Origin: Phoenix dactylifera | Taxonomy: Eukaryota > Streptophyta > Magnoliopsida > Arecales > Arecaceae | Reading direction: 5' to 3' | Assembly: GCF_009389715.1 (NCBI RefSeq) | Contig: NC_052399.1 | Span: 23,879,146-23,943,145, forward strand | DNA: 64,000 nt | Part shown: positions 23,101-35,389 of the stretch, one piece after another | Layout of the letters: each line of letters begins with the position of its first letter | Numbering within the stretch: the stretch's first letter is position 1 | Program-made: the position numbers and the translations under genes | Notes under the pieces: model-generated | Seen by the model: only the letters and a program-made list of their open reading frames with translations | Databases searched by the model: none | Told to the model about the DNA's origin: nothing

Positions 23101-23866
23101 TGTTGCTGGAAATTGGACCCGGGAGTGACCGCGGACTGAGGAGGAGAAGCTCCAGCAAGTGCTGCGGCGGCGGACGTCTTTCTCCAGAGGACCTGCAAGA
23201 AGCCGGTGGCCGGGGGTTCCGGCGCCGACCCTCCGATGCTTAAGTCAGAGGAGGATTTGCTTGTGGAGAAAAGTAATAAAGAGAGTGAGTACCCCGAAAA
23301 CTCTGGAGGAGGGAGAAGAAGAAGCCCCCCCACCTCCAGATCTTCCCCCCTTTTTATAGGAGGGGGTATAGGGATTACCTGTGACTGGACGTATCCATGC
23401 AAATTAATGAGTTACCGTAGTGATTGGACGTGATCGTGCGAATTAATGAGTTACCGTATACGGCCCGAGATTTTGGGCTGGCTAGCGACCCGTTGAGATC
23501 GTGTGCATTTAAACGTTGACATTCGTTGAGGCGGAGAACGCGGGATTTGACCCCGGATGAGGAGGAGGAGGACTTGATTTTCGGTGGAATGGGGAGGCCT
23601 GCTTCTCTCTTTGACTGGGTCTTCCTTGGCCTTGAGGTCGGTCGGGCCTAACTTAGCTGAGATCGAGGTTGTGAGCTCTGAGGTTATTGGTGTTGGGATC
23701 GAGTATTTTGAGGTCGGACGCTCTGAGATTGGGCGCCTTGAGGTTGGGCGTGCCTCGAGGTCGGGCGCGCCTTGAGGTCGGACGAGTATGCTCGCTGTCA
23801 TCACGTTCGTCATCAAGTGCCGACAATTTATCCACGTGCTTTGAGCGATCCATTTTTCCTCCAACA
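23101..23866 (-). mobile_element. LTR family member, copy 3 (minus orientation)
   Basis: A 766 bp block, TGTTGCTGGAAATTGGACCC at plus 23101 and CTCCAACA at 23866, so the minus strand reads TGTTGG...CAGCAACA. It matches the solo LTR at 14704 and copy 1 in the GGCTTCTTG, GGCGCCGACC and GGGTCCAATTTCCAGCA segments. Its upstream part has its own short GAGGTCGGGCG-type repeats (about 23700-23780). Flanking 5-mers (AATTC and AAACC) do not match, so one edge is probably altered. Confidence 0.75.
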
Positions 23867-24561
23867 AAACCATATCTCACTAAACAATCCAATTTGCTAT
23901 TCCTGTTATATATTCAAGTTTGCCTAAATCATATGCATCCCCTGAAGCTTTCATCTGCCAAAAAATGAAATCTCAAGACTCCCCATAAGATATATCAGGC
24001 GAAACAATATATATAATTAACAGTAAGCAGTGTTGTAGCTTAGCTGAAACTTAGATACTACCCAGGTAGTACCATCATGATGCTATCCACCATGCATCGC
24101 GCTCATTTTGAATTGAGATGACTACGATCAGTGACACAAGCCTTTACAAATTAGAAGCTGGTAACTATTAATTGATTTTCTAAATTTTCAGAGACATGCC
24201 TAAACAATTGATACAACGCCGTGTCCAATTGCAGCATTTACATAGAGGTAACATTATCAAACCATGACCATGCTATCTAGGTAGCGTGCAACCAGATCTT
24301 CTCCAGGGAGAAATTATATACTACACGGGGCACACCATGTGACCGTGCAATCACAGCTGCAAAAAAGTGCACCGAGATGAAATCTTGATGAATGAAGCCC
24401 ATAGGAACGAGCGGCCATGATTGGCGGCATGCACGGCCTTGTGGTGCATGCAGTGGGATATAACTTCTCCTCCTCCAGGTATCTCTCTATGACAATTCTT
24501 TATCATTTACATGAAATGATACATGATGCCCCTACTGTATTTCTCCCAAAAAAGAAAAAAC
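23867..24561. other. Intergenic, no gene seen
   Basis: Unremarkable mixed sequence between an LTR and transposon copy B. No support for a gene or RNA. Confidence 0.5.
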
Positions 24562-24564
24562 TAA

Positions 24565-25426
24565 AGCCCCGTTTAAAAGAGCTTTTGAAGGGTCAAAAAA
24601 CACTTTCTGCCCCTCCAAAAGTACTTTTAAATGAAATAGAAATATTTCGTAAAAATTTTGGAAAGCTGTTTTATCTTTCTCAAAAAGCTAAAAATAGCTT
24701 TTTGAAAAAAAGCTCCATTTTGGAGCTTTTCGAAAAGGCACTTTTAGGCCCCGTCGGGAAGCTATTTTTTGACCAAAATACCCTTGATAAAATATAACAA
24801 TTACACAAAATGTCTCTTTATAATTTTGAAAATCTGCAGAAAGGTAAAAAATTAATTTACACTAATAATTATAATATTTTATACTTTTATTATTGTATTA
24901 TACTATAAATATAATATTATACTACATTATATCATAACATTAATATCTTATGTTAAATAATTTAATATTACATTATATTATGAGAAATTAATTTATACTA
25001 ATAATTACAATATTTTATACCTTTGTTGTTGTATTATACTATAAATATAATATTATATTACATTATATCATAATACATTGATATGTTATGTTAAATAATT
25101 TAATATTATATTAAATTATTATGCTATAGTATACAATAGTATATTACTATATTATAATAATATTATATTACATTATACTAATATTATACTATATCATATA
25201 TTTATGTATTAATATATATTATATTTTATTATGCTCTGTTGTATAATACTATGCAATGTCTTTTATGGTCATTTTATCATACCAAAAGTACTTTTTCATT
25301 TTGTTTACCAAACAAATGTTAAAGTGCCACAGTACTTTAGAAATGTAATTACCAAACAATAAATAGCTTTTTATAAAAGCTCTACTTCCAAAAGCTCTAC
25401 GACCAACAGCTTCCCCAAACGGAGCC
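24565..25426. mobile_element. Non-autonomous PIF/Harbinger-like element, copy B
   Basis: An 862 bp element flanked by TAA duplications (24562-24564 and 25427-25429). Ends are AGCCCCGTTTAAAAGAGCTTTTG and the complement of CTTCCCCAAACGGAGCC. It is oriented like copy A and opposite to copy C. The AT-rich interior contains two copies of the 137-bp unit, starting near 24847 and 24982. Non-coding. Confidence 0.88.
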
Positions 25427-25429
25427 TAA

Positions 25430-27519
25430 GTCCCTAACGTCTTCTTTGCAGCAATACATTTTAGATATGAGACCTGGATCTAAATGCCTTCCATGACAAC
25501 GTCCCAAGGAAATCTGGAAACAAACTATGAATAGTAATGAAAGGCCAGCAGGAAATGACATGGATACACAAACGTACAGCAAGATTATGCAAGATGCACT
25601 AGAATTTGCAGCATATACAAAGATTACTACATAACTTTCAGCGTATATCTGACATGACTGTAAAATGCCTGGACTTTGGTTGTTACTGTTTCAGTCACCA
25701 TGTTTTATAGTGGCACCAACCATTGAATTGATCAAATGCTGGAAAGGCTAACCTGGAGAGCATCCCTCAGAATTTCTCTTGGTTTTCTTGAATGTCGCCA
25801 TGGATATCACATTTTCGCCATCCTAGTTGTTTGATCGTTCAGCCCCCTGCTCCATCCAGTCCCATTAAAAAGCCTGGAACATTTCTTTGTAGTTTCAAAT
25901 GTAAGCAAATTAATTTATCTGGAGCAACAGCGACAAGAAATATTAATATCTAAACACATCCTTCACAAATGGAAACCACAAACAAAGGTGGTGATTAGGT
26001 AGGTTAGCACCAGCATGGACTGGCTATCTTGAGCTGCAACAGAATATCATATGTTTACCTGAACTTTATTAGATCAATGATATATATACAGGAGTTGCTA
26101 ATGAATAATCTTTTTTATTACAATCAACCAGACCACTTATATGTTGATTATAGCTGCTCACGTTATTTTTCCTGTCTTTTGAGGCCAGGTCCGAGGTTTG
26201 GCAAAAATCGATGAAGTAAAAACTAATTTTGCCACTCCCGTTACCAAAGGAGACTGTACAAGAATTTTAAGGCAAAAGATAATCTTCTGCAATGGCCACA
26301 TATAAAACAAGAGAAAATACAGGATGTGCCAAGTGTTATCGCTTTTCTGATTTAGGAAAAAGAAAAAGATGCAAAATGCTGCGTATGCACTTTGATTCAT
26401 AGAAAGCACACTTGCAATGTTATAAGCAGCTTCACCAAACAACATGTGAGAATCTGAAAAGAATGAACTTGAATACATGCTGCCCTCCAACCATAAACAA
26501 GCTGCCAGACATGCAAAGCTTTGGAACTTGCCCTTAGATCTTGTTAATGGAGCTTAGCATTGGAGGACATAAATATATCGGCAATAATGTGGAAGATTAC
26601 AGATAAGCTGAAACAAGGTCTACAAAAAGTAGATCCAATGCCACATGCACCTTTGTTACCTACAAGAACTTAGTTTTACAGTTTCAAGTCTTCAAAAGAG
26701 ACGATAAACAAATTGACATACCAACCGTAATTTGAGGGAATATCAATCATAGGAAAAACAAAAAGAAAAATCTAGACTGAAGATAATATGAGCAGTTGAC
26801 ACAATAAATATTGGCAGGAGGAAGCTAACAAAGACACAAGAATGTCCCGTATTAGCATTATCAAGATTTATACTTCAACTATAGAAAAATGTATTCAAGG
26901 GACAAAGTCAGCAAACACTCAATTGCTGGGCACTTTTTAATTAAAGTAACACTTGGTGATGTCCTTTGGCATTGTATAGCACCAGATAGTCCCAGCTTGA
27001 CAGGATACGAGGATCTCCTCATAGAAATAATGGTAATAAAGGTGATATTTTTAATTATCTGATCTTATTTATCTTTGCCACTTTATATTTATATCCACTG
27101 GTGAATGTGCCATCCAATGACTGGTCTACGGTCAAAATAAACAACATGTAACTTTTCTAATGATTAGGTCTTCTGCTTTGTAGGCAAAACACATGGCTAA
27201 GGGTTCCTCAACTCTAATCCCAAAAGTCAATAGGTGTCTATAAAGAGGTAATGGGCCAACATAAAAATTCAATAATAAATGTTTTTGAGACATGCGGGAG
27301 CAGTGCTATTTGAATTGTCTAAAGAACAAATTACAACAAAATCTTTGCTCGCTGTGATATTAGTGCCTACTCTAATGCATAGAATATTTTGAAATAACTG
27401 GCCTTTGTTTGTATAAACAAAATTGCAACTATAAGATTTTCCTAATTGTCAATAAAAATCAAGTAAAGATGGAGAGAAAAAATTGGAGAAAAAGCAAGGA
27501 AAGAGAAGAGAGCATGCCT
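25430..27519. other. 3' flank of the TauD-like gene
   Basis: No additional gene recognised. The end near 27519 probably holds the 3' UTR of the minus-strand oxygenase gene. The small open frame at 26158-26490 shows no domain. Confidence 0.5.
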
Positions 27520-30099
27520 CTATTTACAGAGTGAAGCAAGAATGCGCCGAGGAGGATCAAATGATCGCCGTGAGTGCAACACAGCCAAGTTATCCAACAG
27601 AAGGATGTCTCCCTTCTTCCAAGGTATAGCAACAGATTCCTCTTCAAGGACTTTTAAACATTCGTCTATAATTTCAGCAGGCAAGGGTGTCCCATCTCCA
27701 AAAGTAACTGCTTTGACAGGATCATTGCGAGCATCCTTCCAACCAGTATAAGCAGCCACCATGCTATTAAACCATATTTTTCGCCCTCTAGTTTCATCAA
27801 GTTTGATGGCTGGTATTGGACCCATTATTGTTTTTACACCATCCTCCATCCATTCCAACTTCATCCCCAATTGAGCAGCCCTAATACATTTGGAAACTAC
27901 AGTATCAAGTTCAAATCCCAATATCAGTGAGCATGATATCTTGAAGAACATATAATGTAGCCAGATGCACATGTAGGAAATCTGCCATCTGTACGACCAC
28001 TTGAGAATTAAAAGGATACAGAAGGCATACAGATCTGTGATCCAGTAGAAGGGACATAATGCATGTGGAAAATATTTCAAAGACAATTTGCAATACCACT
28101 CAAACAAAATTTTCAGGATTTCAGCTTTGTGTGTGACTTTGATCTCTCAATTGAAGTCAAGGGAAGAGATTCAAAGAGCCAATCTGAGCTCATGGTTTAT
28201 AGTTTCCTAGGTTTTGCTAATGTAATGCATATACGCCTTAATATTTGAGAGCATCAGAAGCATAATCTATTTCTGGAAATGATTTAAAAACTAGTCAGTT
28301 GATGTCAATATATTTTCATGAAACAAAGATTTTGTCAGTCGTCTCAACTTTCAACATGGTTGAAGTTTTACCCCCCCTTTTTTTTATGGAGTCAGCACAC
28401 AGACTTGCCATGGAACAAGTTATGCAATGCATTTATATAAATTTAGTACACATGATTAAATGGGTTATGTAGGATTTCTCCTCCTAAGACCTATATGATA
28501 CCAAGCAGGAATGAAGTGATAAAGATAACACTGTTGCTCTTTATCTTGTGCTGTTGTACTGGTAGGTAGCAACTAGTGGTTAGCATTCCTTGCCTGTGAT
28601 ACAAGAAATCTAAATGTCTGATTAAACTGAACTTATGCTTAGCCGGGCATGCTCAAATTGCAATATGTTATTTTGGGTTAATCAAGGATCCAATTTTTTC
28701 TCCTTTAACTTTGTTGCAAGCCAAAAAGAATCAAATTCATAAGACCAAAGGTCAAACATGACTTAAATCAAGGAACAATCCAATATTCAATGAGGTAAGC
28801 ATAGCTTTTTAGTTATCTGTTGGTTTTCTTGGTTCTATCATGGTTGTATTAATGAGTTGCAGTTTATGCATATTATTGGAAGTGGTCATGTCTACTTGGC
28901 TAATGTTGCACAATATGCGCTTTATTTAGATTCAAAAACATGCTTTTCTTGCTACAAATTCTAGACAACCTTCACATACGCATACAGCAAAAACACAGGT
29001 TATTCCTGTGCACCATCAGTTTATGAGCCACCATAAATTTATGCACTTCCATGACTATCAGTTTATGCAATTCTAGACCACTAAATACAGATGATTCCAT
29101 AATCGCTCATAAATATGTGCCACTATTGTTCTTTTCCGCAAAATCATACAGCATGCAAGTGGTAAATACAACTAAATCATTTTTTTGCAAGAACTAAAAC
29201 TAAGTTATTAAACATTATGCAGCACCATATATACACTGAGAGATAGGGGCGGAACTATTAAATCAAACAAATGTAGCTCAAACCATATAAATTATCATCC
29301 ATGATAATATGAATAAACCGCCGAAACTACCATATCTAAGCAATAAGAATAAATGGCAAGAAGGACGAACCTCTCCTCAGCAATGCTTTTGTCTTTGGTC
29401 AAGAACGTCGACTGCCATCCACGGCCGATTGGAGAAGAAGGGTCATCTCCCTCCCCCAATATTCTTGTGTACAGTAGACCATGCTTGTCCAATTTTTCCA
29501 CAAATTCTGGGAATCTCATCTTCATCCTTTCATAAACATGGTGGCTCAACACTATAGGAGTCTCGCCACCGCTTCTTGGCTCCTCCTCGCAAAAGAAGAA
29601 CAATTTCGACGGAAACTTGGGAACCTAATGGAATGAACTAACTATTCTATTATAAGTATATGGTTCTAACTTGTAATAACGCAGCAATTACAAGGATGGA
29701 AGCAATCGATGGGGATTGGAGGAACTAAACCTGGGCCATCTCGTGGTGGAAGGGGATGGGCTGGTCGGGAGGGGACTCGTTGGCGGTGAAGACCCGGCCG
29801 ACGACGTTGGTCCGGGGGGCAGCGCCGCCGACGTAGGGCAGCTCTTCGTAGCCGAAGGCTTCCACGGTCCGGTCGAAGTCGGCGGCGGTCCGGACCGGGT
29901 AGCCCCGCAGGAGGAGCGTCCCGCTCGACCGGAGGAGCGCCTCCAGCCGGGGCTTGTGGCCCTTCACGGCCTCCATGAACTGGCGGAGGTCGAGCTCGAC
30001 GGCCGGCTTTGGGGACAGGACAGCGGGAAAGAGAACCCCTCCAACGGTCTTCCGCTGCGGGATTGGGGTTTCCAGGAACAAATCTTCGGCTTCGGCCAT
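27520..30099 (-). CDS. TauD/TfdA (clavaminate synthase-like) Fe(II) oxygenase
   Basis: Predicted non-heme iron, 2-oxoglutarate-dependent oxygenase; the plant substrate of this family is not known to me. Coding exons in transcript order are 30099-29731, 29624-29371 and 27880-27520, with GT-AG introns of 106 and 1490 bp, giving 327 aa. The length matches the single-domain plant proteins such as Arabidopsis At3g21360. The iron-binding H-x-E motif is FHHEMAQ at about residues 117-123, and the distal His is in DNLAVLHSRRSF at about 310. Arginines for 2-oxoglutarate follow in DPPRRILASL. Exon 1 is strongly GC-rich while introns and exon 3 are not, a gradient common in monocot genes. The ATG at 30099 is chosen because the protein then begins MAEAEDLFLE; the open frame upstream lacks family similarity. 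No lesion is seen, and no neighbour suggests a pathway. Confidence 0.92.
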
Positions 30100-30426
30100 T
30101 GGATTATGTTCTGCTCTTCTTTGGGGTGGGGGCAGGGGTGGTTTCTCGGGGTTCTGGACTTGAGCTTGGCCTGCGGGAGTTTCACGGCTCTGCTTTAGGG
30201 GCGACGGAAGGTTGTGGGTTATCCCGGATATGTTCTCATTCAGGACGAAACATCGCAATCATCGCGACCAGGCCTGCTCAAAAACCGGCAGGCCCACTCG
30301 GCCCGCCCGAGCAAAGCGCGCTTTGGACGGGCCTGAGCCTGATTTTTTAGTCCGGCGGGCTGGATGGCGCCAGAAATTTCATCGTTCTTCGAATGACCCG
30401 GGCTCAGCCTGAGCCCAATCCAAAGC
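30100..30426. other. Upstream region of the TauD-like gene with GC-rich repeat
   Basis: 30270-30415 is rich in GGCCC, CCGGC and GGGCCTGAGCC words, the style of a degenerate dispersed repeat also seen at 31636-31925 and 33240-33370. No TATA box is evident upstream of the oxygenase ATG. Confidence 0.45.
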
Positions 30427-30490
<64 letters not shown>

Positions 30491-30493
30491 TAT
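30427..30493. repeat. (ATT)n plus (TA)n microsatellite
   Basis: About 18 ATT units followed by six TA units, roughly 330 bp upstream of the TauD-like gene. Confidence 0.97.
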
Positions 30494-30822
30494 GATATTT
30501 TTTAAATATTTGTAGAGTTTTACAAAATTACATCTCTAACCTATAACCCTTAAATCTCCAATCATGTTACCTCCTCGCCTCATCACGTCATCGTCCGCTC
30601 CCCCTCTCGCTGCTGCCACGATCCAAAAAACATAAGGCCTAGTCCAACATCCGAAGCTATTGAGCTCGGGCCTAGGAAGTAAGCTTGAAACCTGAGCTAG
30701 ATCGTTCTTGGGTTTGGCTAATTTTAATTATATATAGAGTGGAGCTCAACATGAACCTGGCTTAGTCCATCAAATAAGAAGGTCTAATCACAATCTAGTT
30801 CAATCAAACAAATCAACACATA
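30494..30822. other. Intergenic, no gene seen
   Basis: Short unique-looking stretch between the microsatellite and a small inverted-repeat element. Nothing supported. Confidence 0.5.
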
Positions 30823-31003
30823 GGGTTGTATCTTTCGTGCAAAAGAATGATTCACCTACTTTCATAATATCAACCATTGTATCTCACAATAGCTACTTTG
30901 AGATTTGTGGAAGCAGATAAAACAAAAGTCCAGGGTGCTTTAAGAGATGTGCGAGCGGCGATATAGTGGTTGATGTCATTTTTTCGTGCGAAAGATACAA
31001 CCC
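30823..31003. mobile_element. 181-bp MITE with GGGTTGTATCTTTCG inverted repeats
   Basis: The left end GGGTTGTATCTTTCG is repeated in perfect inverse as CGAAAGATACAACCC at the right end. No coding content and no obvious target duplication. The same terminal word stands at 58300-58314 upstream of the eS24 gene. Confidence 0.75.
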
Positions 31004-31635
31004 GAACTCGGCACCTAAACTTAGGGATGGCAATCGGATCGAGTCGGATCGGACATAGGTTGGGTTGGATGTGGGTCAGATCAAAAATTGATCAACCTAA
31101 ATCCGACCTATTTATTAAACGGTCAAAATTTCAAATATGAAGTCGACCTATTTTTTAAGCAGGCAACCCAACTCGACCATATAACCTATTTATTAAACAG
31201 GTCAGGTCAGGTTAAATAGATTAGATGGGTAACATGGGTTAAACAGATTTAAACTGGTTAAATATGTTAAGCAGGTCGAGTTAAATAGGTCAGAAGCAGA
31301 CCAGCCCCACGACACCGCAAGACTCCCCGTTGAACCAACACCAATCCCCGACGACACCGCCGTTGAACCAACATCAATCCCCGACGATATGGTCGAGAAA
31401 CTCATGGTGATAGGACAACACCACCGTTGAACCAACATCAATCCCCGACGATATGGAGCTGATAAGATACGGCACCACGTGTGCCTTGACCACTTGGAAA
31501 GGCCGCCCGAACATTGCTGATAAGAGCATTCTGCTCGGCTCATTAAATAGTATGGCGGTGGACTTGACATCGATATTGATCCACCAGATGATCAGGTGGT
31601 CTACCTTAGGCGACTGGACCCTATTTGCTTCCTGG
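31004..31635. other. Repeat-like DNA with local direct repeats
   Basis: 31022-31280 begins AGGGATGGCAATCGG and is full of CTATTTATTAAAC and GGTCAGG words, like 3866-4240 and 15480-15890. At about 31330, 31362 and 31424 the segment GTTGAACCAACA-CAATCCCCGACGA recurs three times. The last copy leads into an open frame (31453-31638) with no domain I recognise. Confidence 0.5.
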
Positions 31636-31925
31636 TAGGGCTAAAAATGGACTCATATTGGCCCAAAGCCTATCGAGCCGGGCCGACTTCATGTTGGGCT
31701 ATGGGCTATGTCTAAAAAAATTTCAAACCGGATTTGAGCTTAATTATAGCACTCATTTATTTTTCAAGCCGGGCTTGAATATATCATTGGCCCGACCCGA
31801 ATCTGAGCTCGGATAAAGCCTGATACGGAACTTAATTTTAAGCCTGAACTCAGGCTGATTCGGTTCCAAAATAGGTCCATTCTCTTGAGGCTCAACCCGA
31901 ATTTAGGTTCGGCCATTTAGCCTCA
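31636..31925. mobile_element. MITE-like element with GGCTAAA-ATGG ends
   Basis: A 290-bp block from TAGGGCTAAAAATGG to CCATTTAGCCTCA, i.e. short imperfect inverted termini. The interior has GGCCCGAC, GAGCTCGG and GGCTTGAA words. No target duplication was identified. Confidence 0.5.
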
Positions 31926-32658
31926 AAGTGGATTAGTTGGGCACTCTTCTCTTAGAAGAGTCCCAAACTCTCTGACTCCCGATTTCCCGCTCTCAAATCG
32001 AAGCCTAGGTTCTTTGTTCTCCACTTCTCCTTGTCCTTGATTTCTTGTCACTCCGCCTCCACGGCCACTCCAAAATCCAATCCGATAGTCCCTTATCGCC
32101 ATTCGCCAGTCTTCAGTCGTCGATCTTTCTTGAAGCTTGTTCCTCATCGTTGTTCTGCAGCCGTTCAATTGTGAAGACGAGCCCAATATCGTCGGTTGAC
32201 CACAATTCCATTTAGGACCCTAGGTATCGTGATCTCTCTCTCCACTCTCTTTCATCTTCGTTTTTACTATGATTGGCCTTGCCCGGCTACTTTTTTATTA
32301 AGCCAAACGTTGATGGTGCTGAAGCCCACCTCCATCACCAGCCCTGATATTCTTGTTGCTACTGATGGTGTCAATGCCCTGCCTTGGTGGGGTTGGCGGT
32401 GACGGATGTCGGAGGTTCAGCCAGGGCAAATATAGATTATTTGGGTTACAGTCAAATAGCTTAGGCAGAATAAGTCTGCATGTATTATTTGTGTAGGAAG
32501 TCTGTGAGCTCTTGTATCAAGTCCACTGTAAGGAGGAGAAGGGGAAAAAGGTAACCTCAGATGACTAGGAGGGGAAGGGAAACAACTATGTACGTCCATG
32601 ATTTTGCATGCTAGCAATTTGACAGGGCATTTTGAGTGCAAGGTGGCATCTATTGAAC
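31926..32658. other. Intergenic, no gene seen
   Basis: Open frames here are short and without motifs. No structural signal supported. Confidence 0.45.
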
Positions 32659-32666
32659 ACCAAGGA

Positions 32667-32864
32667 CAGGAGCGGCCCAATATATTTGGAGGCCTAAGGC
32701 CGTTTTATCTTTGAGGCCTTCTCTGCAGTGGGCCGGCCTAAGGCGAACTCACAAAGGGGACCTTTTTTTTCCATTTTGTCTTTGAGACCTTTCCTGCAGT
32801 GGGCCTTCTTTCAGCCGGGGTCTTAAGTGACCGCCTCAATCGCCTAAGGGTTGGGCTGGCTCTG
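32667..32864. mobile_element. hAT-like MITE with 8-bp duplication
   Basis: A 198-bp element with inverted ends CAGGAGCGGCCCAA and the complement of TTGGGCTGGCTCTG. Near-identical 8-bp flanks are ACCAAGGA (32659-32666) and ACCAAAGA (32865-32872). An 8-bp duplication and CAG-rich ends are typical of hAT elements. Inside, a segment of about 33 bp ending CTGCAGTGGGCC occurs twice, 73 bp apart. Confidence 0.75.
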
Positions 32865-32872
32865 ACCAAAGA

Positions 32873-34210
32873 TGATTAAGTTGGTGTATTAGAAACCTTC
32901 TTGATGATAGAAAAATTATAGTAGCAACATATAGTTATAACCTGATAAGTGAATCATGAAATCTATGATGAGATGAAGAATTGTTTTTTTTTTTTAACTG
33001 CATTTTCCATGTATATGTTTGTGTTGTTTGTTCAAATTGTCATGAAAGAAATGTACACTTTCTTATATTGTTTCAGTTGCTGGATGGAAGAAATATCTGC
33101 GTGCATTATGCAAACAAGGGATTAAAGCTGCTTTTTCAAGATTTAGCAATTGTGAGAATATTTTTTAATGCCTTCCTCAGTTTAATTTGTTTACTTTATT
33201 ATATTAATTCCATTTAAATCAATAGCTAAAACGAATATAGCTGGCCCAATTAGGTTCGGACCGGGCTCGAGTGTTCTACAATTTTGTGGGCCCAAGTTGG
33301 CTCGAAGATCAAAAAAAATGGGCCAAGTTTAGACAGAAGTATGGCCTGCCCGGCCCGGCCCATTTCCAGCCATACTTTTCCGTTGGGTAGAGGTATATTC
33401 CAAAAGAAAACGGATTGATTTTTTTTTTCTTTCAAATTGGTTTGAATAGAGAGGGGGGCAGCTACCTAGAAATAATAAAAAGACCGGAAAATAGCAATAG
33501 TATTGGATTAAAGAACTCGCAAGAGGAGTTTGGAACCTTCGGGGTAGAGAAATTGACAGATGACATGAATAGCCAGTTTCTTTAATGGGTTTACAACATA
33601 GTAGAATTATCCAAAATTGATGACATGCCTGCCAATCTTCTTGCACTATTCTATTGGGATTTGATTGCTACATGACAAATAGCAATAATTCTCTCTCTTA
33701 ATATAAAGGATTTAAAAGTTATAGGAAAATTGAAACCACATTCGACCAAATACTTTTCTTTGCTAGAGATTCCAAGATGAAAAACATTTACCCGACAAGA
33801 AATATCCTTAAATTTCAAATCTTATAAAATGTGCATGATTATGTTGTGCACCAGATATGTGGGATATACCTGCTAACAATTAGTGCATTACAAAACACAA
33901 GCTCTACAAATACAAATGGTAGATTATATATTAAATGACTAAAACAAGAAATAATGATTTATATCAATGTTTTGGTAAAAATTAATGAAGGCGTGGCCAA
34001 CCGTAGGTCTTCATCCATCATATATTTGAACATATGTTCATGTTTTAAGATTCTTGACCTAATTTTAGGTGCGAAGCAGATGACATCAATATACATGAAG
34101 TTTTTTTTTTTAAAAAAAAAAACAAACCAAATCTCCATCTATTCAACAAGGGCAAACTCTTGACCATCTCTGGTAGAAGCATAATTTTTTCTTTTCTAAA
34201 ATTTCATCTA
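32873..34210. other. Intergenic, no gene recognised
   Basis: 33240-33370 contains GGCCC and GGGCTCGA words, a likely degenerate repeat related to 31636-31925. The rest is AT-rich with homopolymers near 32985, 33420 and 34110. Confidence 0.45.
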
Positions 34211-34850
34211 CTATTTCTGTTATGCTGCTGCTAGGATCTGAGTTGAGATTGGTTACCACCAAGGTGTGCTAAAGTCTGTTGAGACCAAGGTATGCCAAGG
34301 TCAATTGATACTGAGGTACGATGAGGTTAGCCAAAACTGAGGAAGAAGGTAGGAGATTAACCTGCACAGAAGTTCACTTGTCGGAAGGTTTCTGACGGAG
34401 GACTCTTCGAAGCTTAAGTTAGTGGTGATCTAGAGCAATAGTAAGAAAGAAAGAGAGATTGAATACAGAGCAGTGTTCTAGAGAAAGCGAAAGTTTAAGA
34501 ATTCTTATCCAAGGATCCCCTATCATCTCTATATATAAGATGAGAGCGGTGTACGTTACCTGATTCATTAAAAAATGTTGTAACTACACTATAATAGCTA
34601 ATCGTATATTAATGGCAGGGTAACAACTTTCCATGTTTGACGTGCGCAATAATCGTGCTGAACATGTTTTTGCTGCTATATTGGTGTAATCATTGCTAAA
34701 ACTGCTATTGCAGCTCATTCAATTATCTCTGGTGTTACTTATAGGCAGGACCAACTAGAATGGTAGGTCGGCCAGTACCAAAGTCATTCTCTTCTGTTAT
34801 GATCGAGGTCAATAAGATCGAAACAACCTGAGATTAGGATAACCAATATT
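34211..34850. repeat. Dispersed repeat, copy 2 (partner at 1913-2440)
   Basis: Diverged direct-orientation copy of the repeat at 1913-2440, with the same order of motifs including CACTTGTCGGAAGG, CTATATATAAGATGAGAGC and GGCCAGTACCAAAGTCATTC. The two diverge after that last word. The TATA-like box suggests LTR origin. Confidence 0.65.
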
Positions 34851-35389
34851 TTTTCCATTATATTCTATATCTAACTTATCTCTATCTTACTCTTTGCCTG
34901 TTTTCCTATTTGTAAGCCGATGTTGAGAGTTTCAAGTGTGGCCAAAATTTTCTGCTAGAATCAAGCAACTACAACTCCACAAATTAAGTATCCTATATTT
35001 TGTTACACATAGGGGTTGCTTTTTTAATTAACAAAATGTCTCAATTTTTTCCTGATGAGATCTTTTATATCATGACATGGCTCAATCATTATTTTTTTTC
35101 CATGAGGTAATATGAATTGATAAAGCACATCTGTTAGTGTCCTATTCCTACTCTCATTTCAAATCTCAATTATTTATTTCCATCAAGAGAAAGTGATCGT
35201 TTAATACTAAAGTAAGAGATTTTAACGATTCTCCGTTCCTTCTGAGCTCAGCGTAATTGTGTAAGATTTTAACCAGAAAATTTTTAACTATGTTATCGTC
35301 ATACAGATCAAATTAAATTTCAAATTAGGGATTTAAAAATAATTCTCAAGACGAGCCGAAGCCGGCAGGGTTCGCCGAATGTAACTCAA
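34851..35389. other. Rit1 far-upstream DNA, no gene seen
   Basis: AT-rich sequence. No repeat or motif that I can support. Confidence 0.45.

Noticed and set aside
27520..28107. 195-codon minus-strand frame as a complete protein
   Set aside because: Only 27520-27880 matches the oxygenase. The N-terminal part is intron read-through; the AG acceptor at 27881-27882 fits the phase of exon 2.
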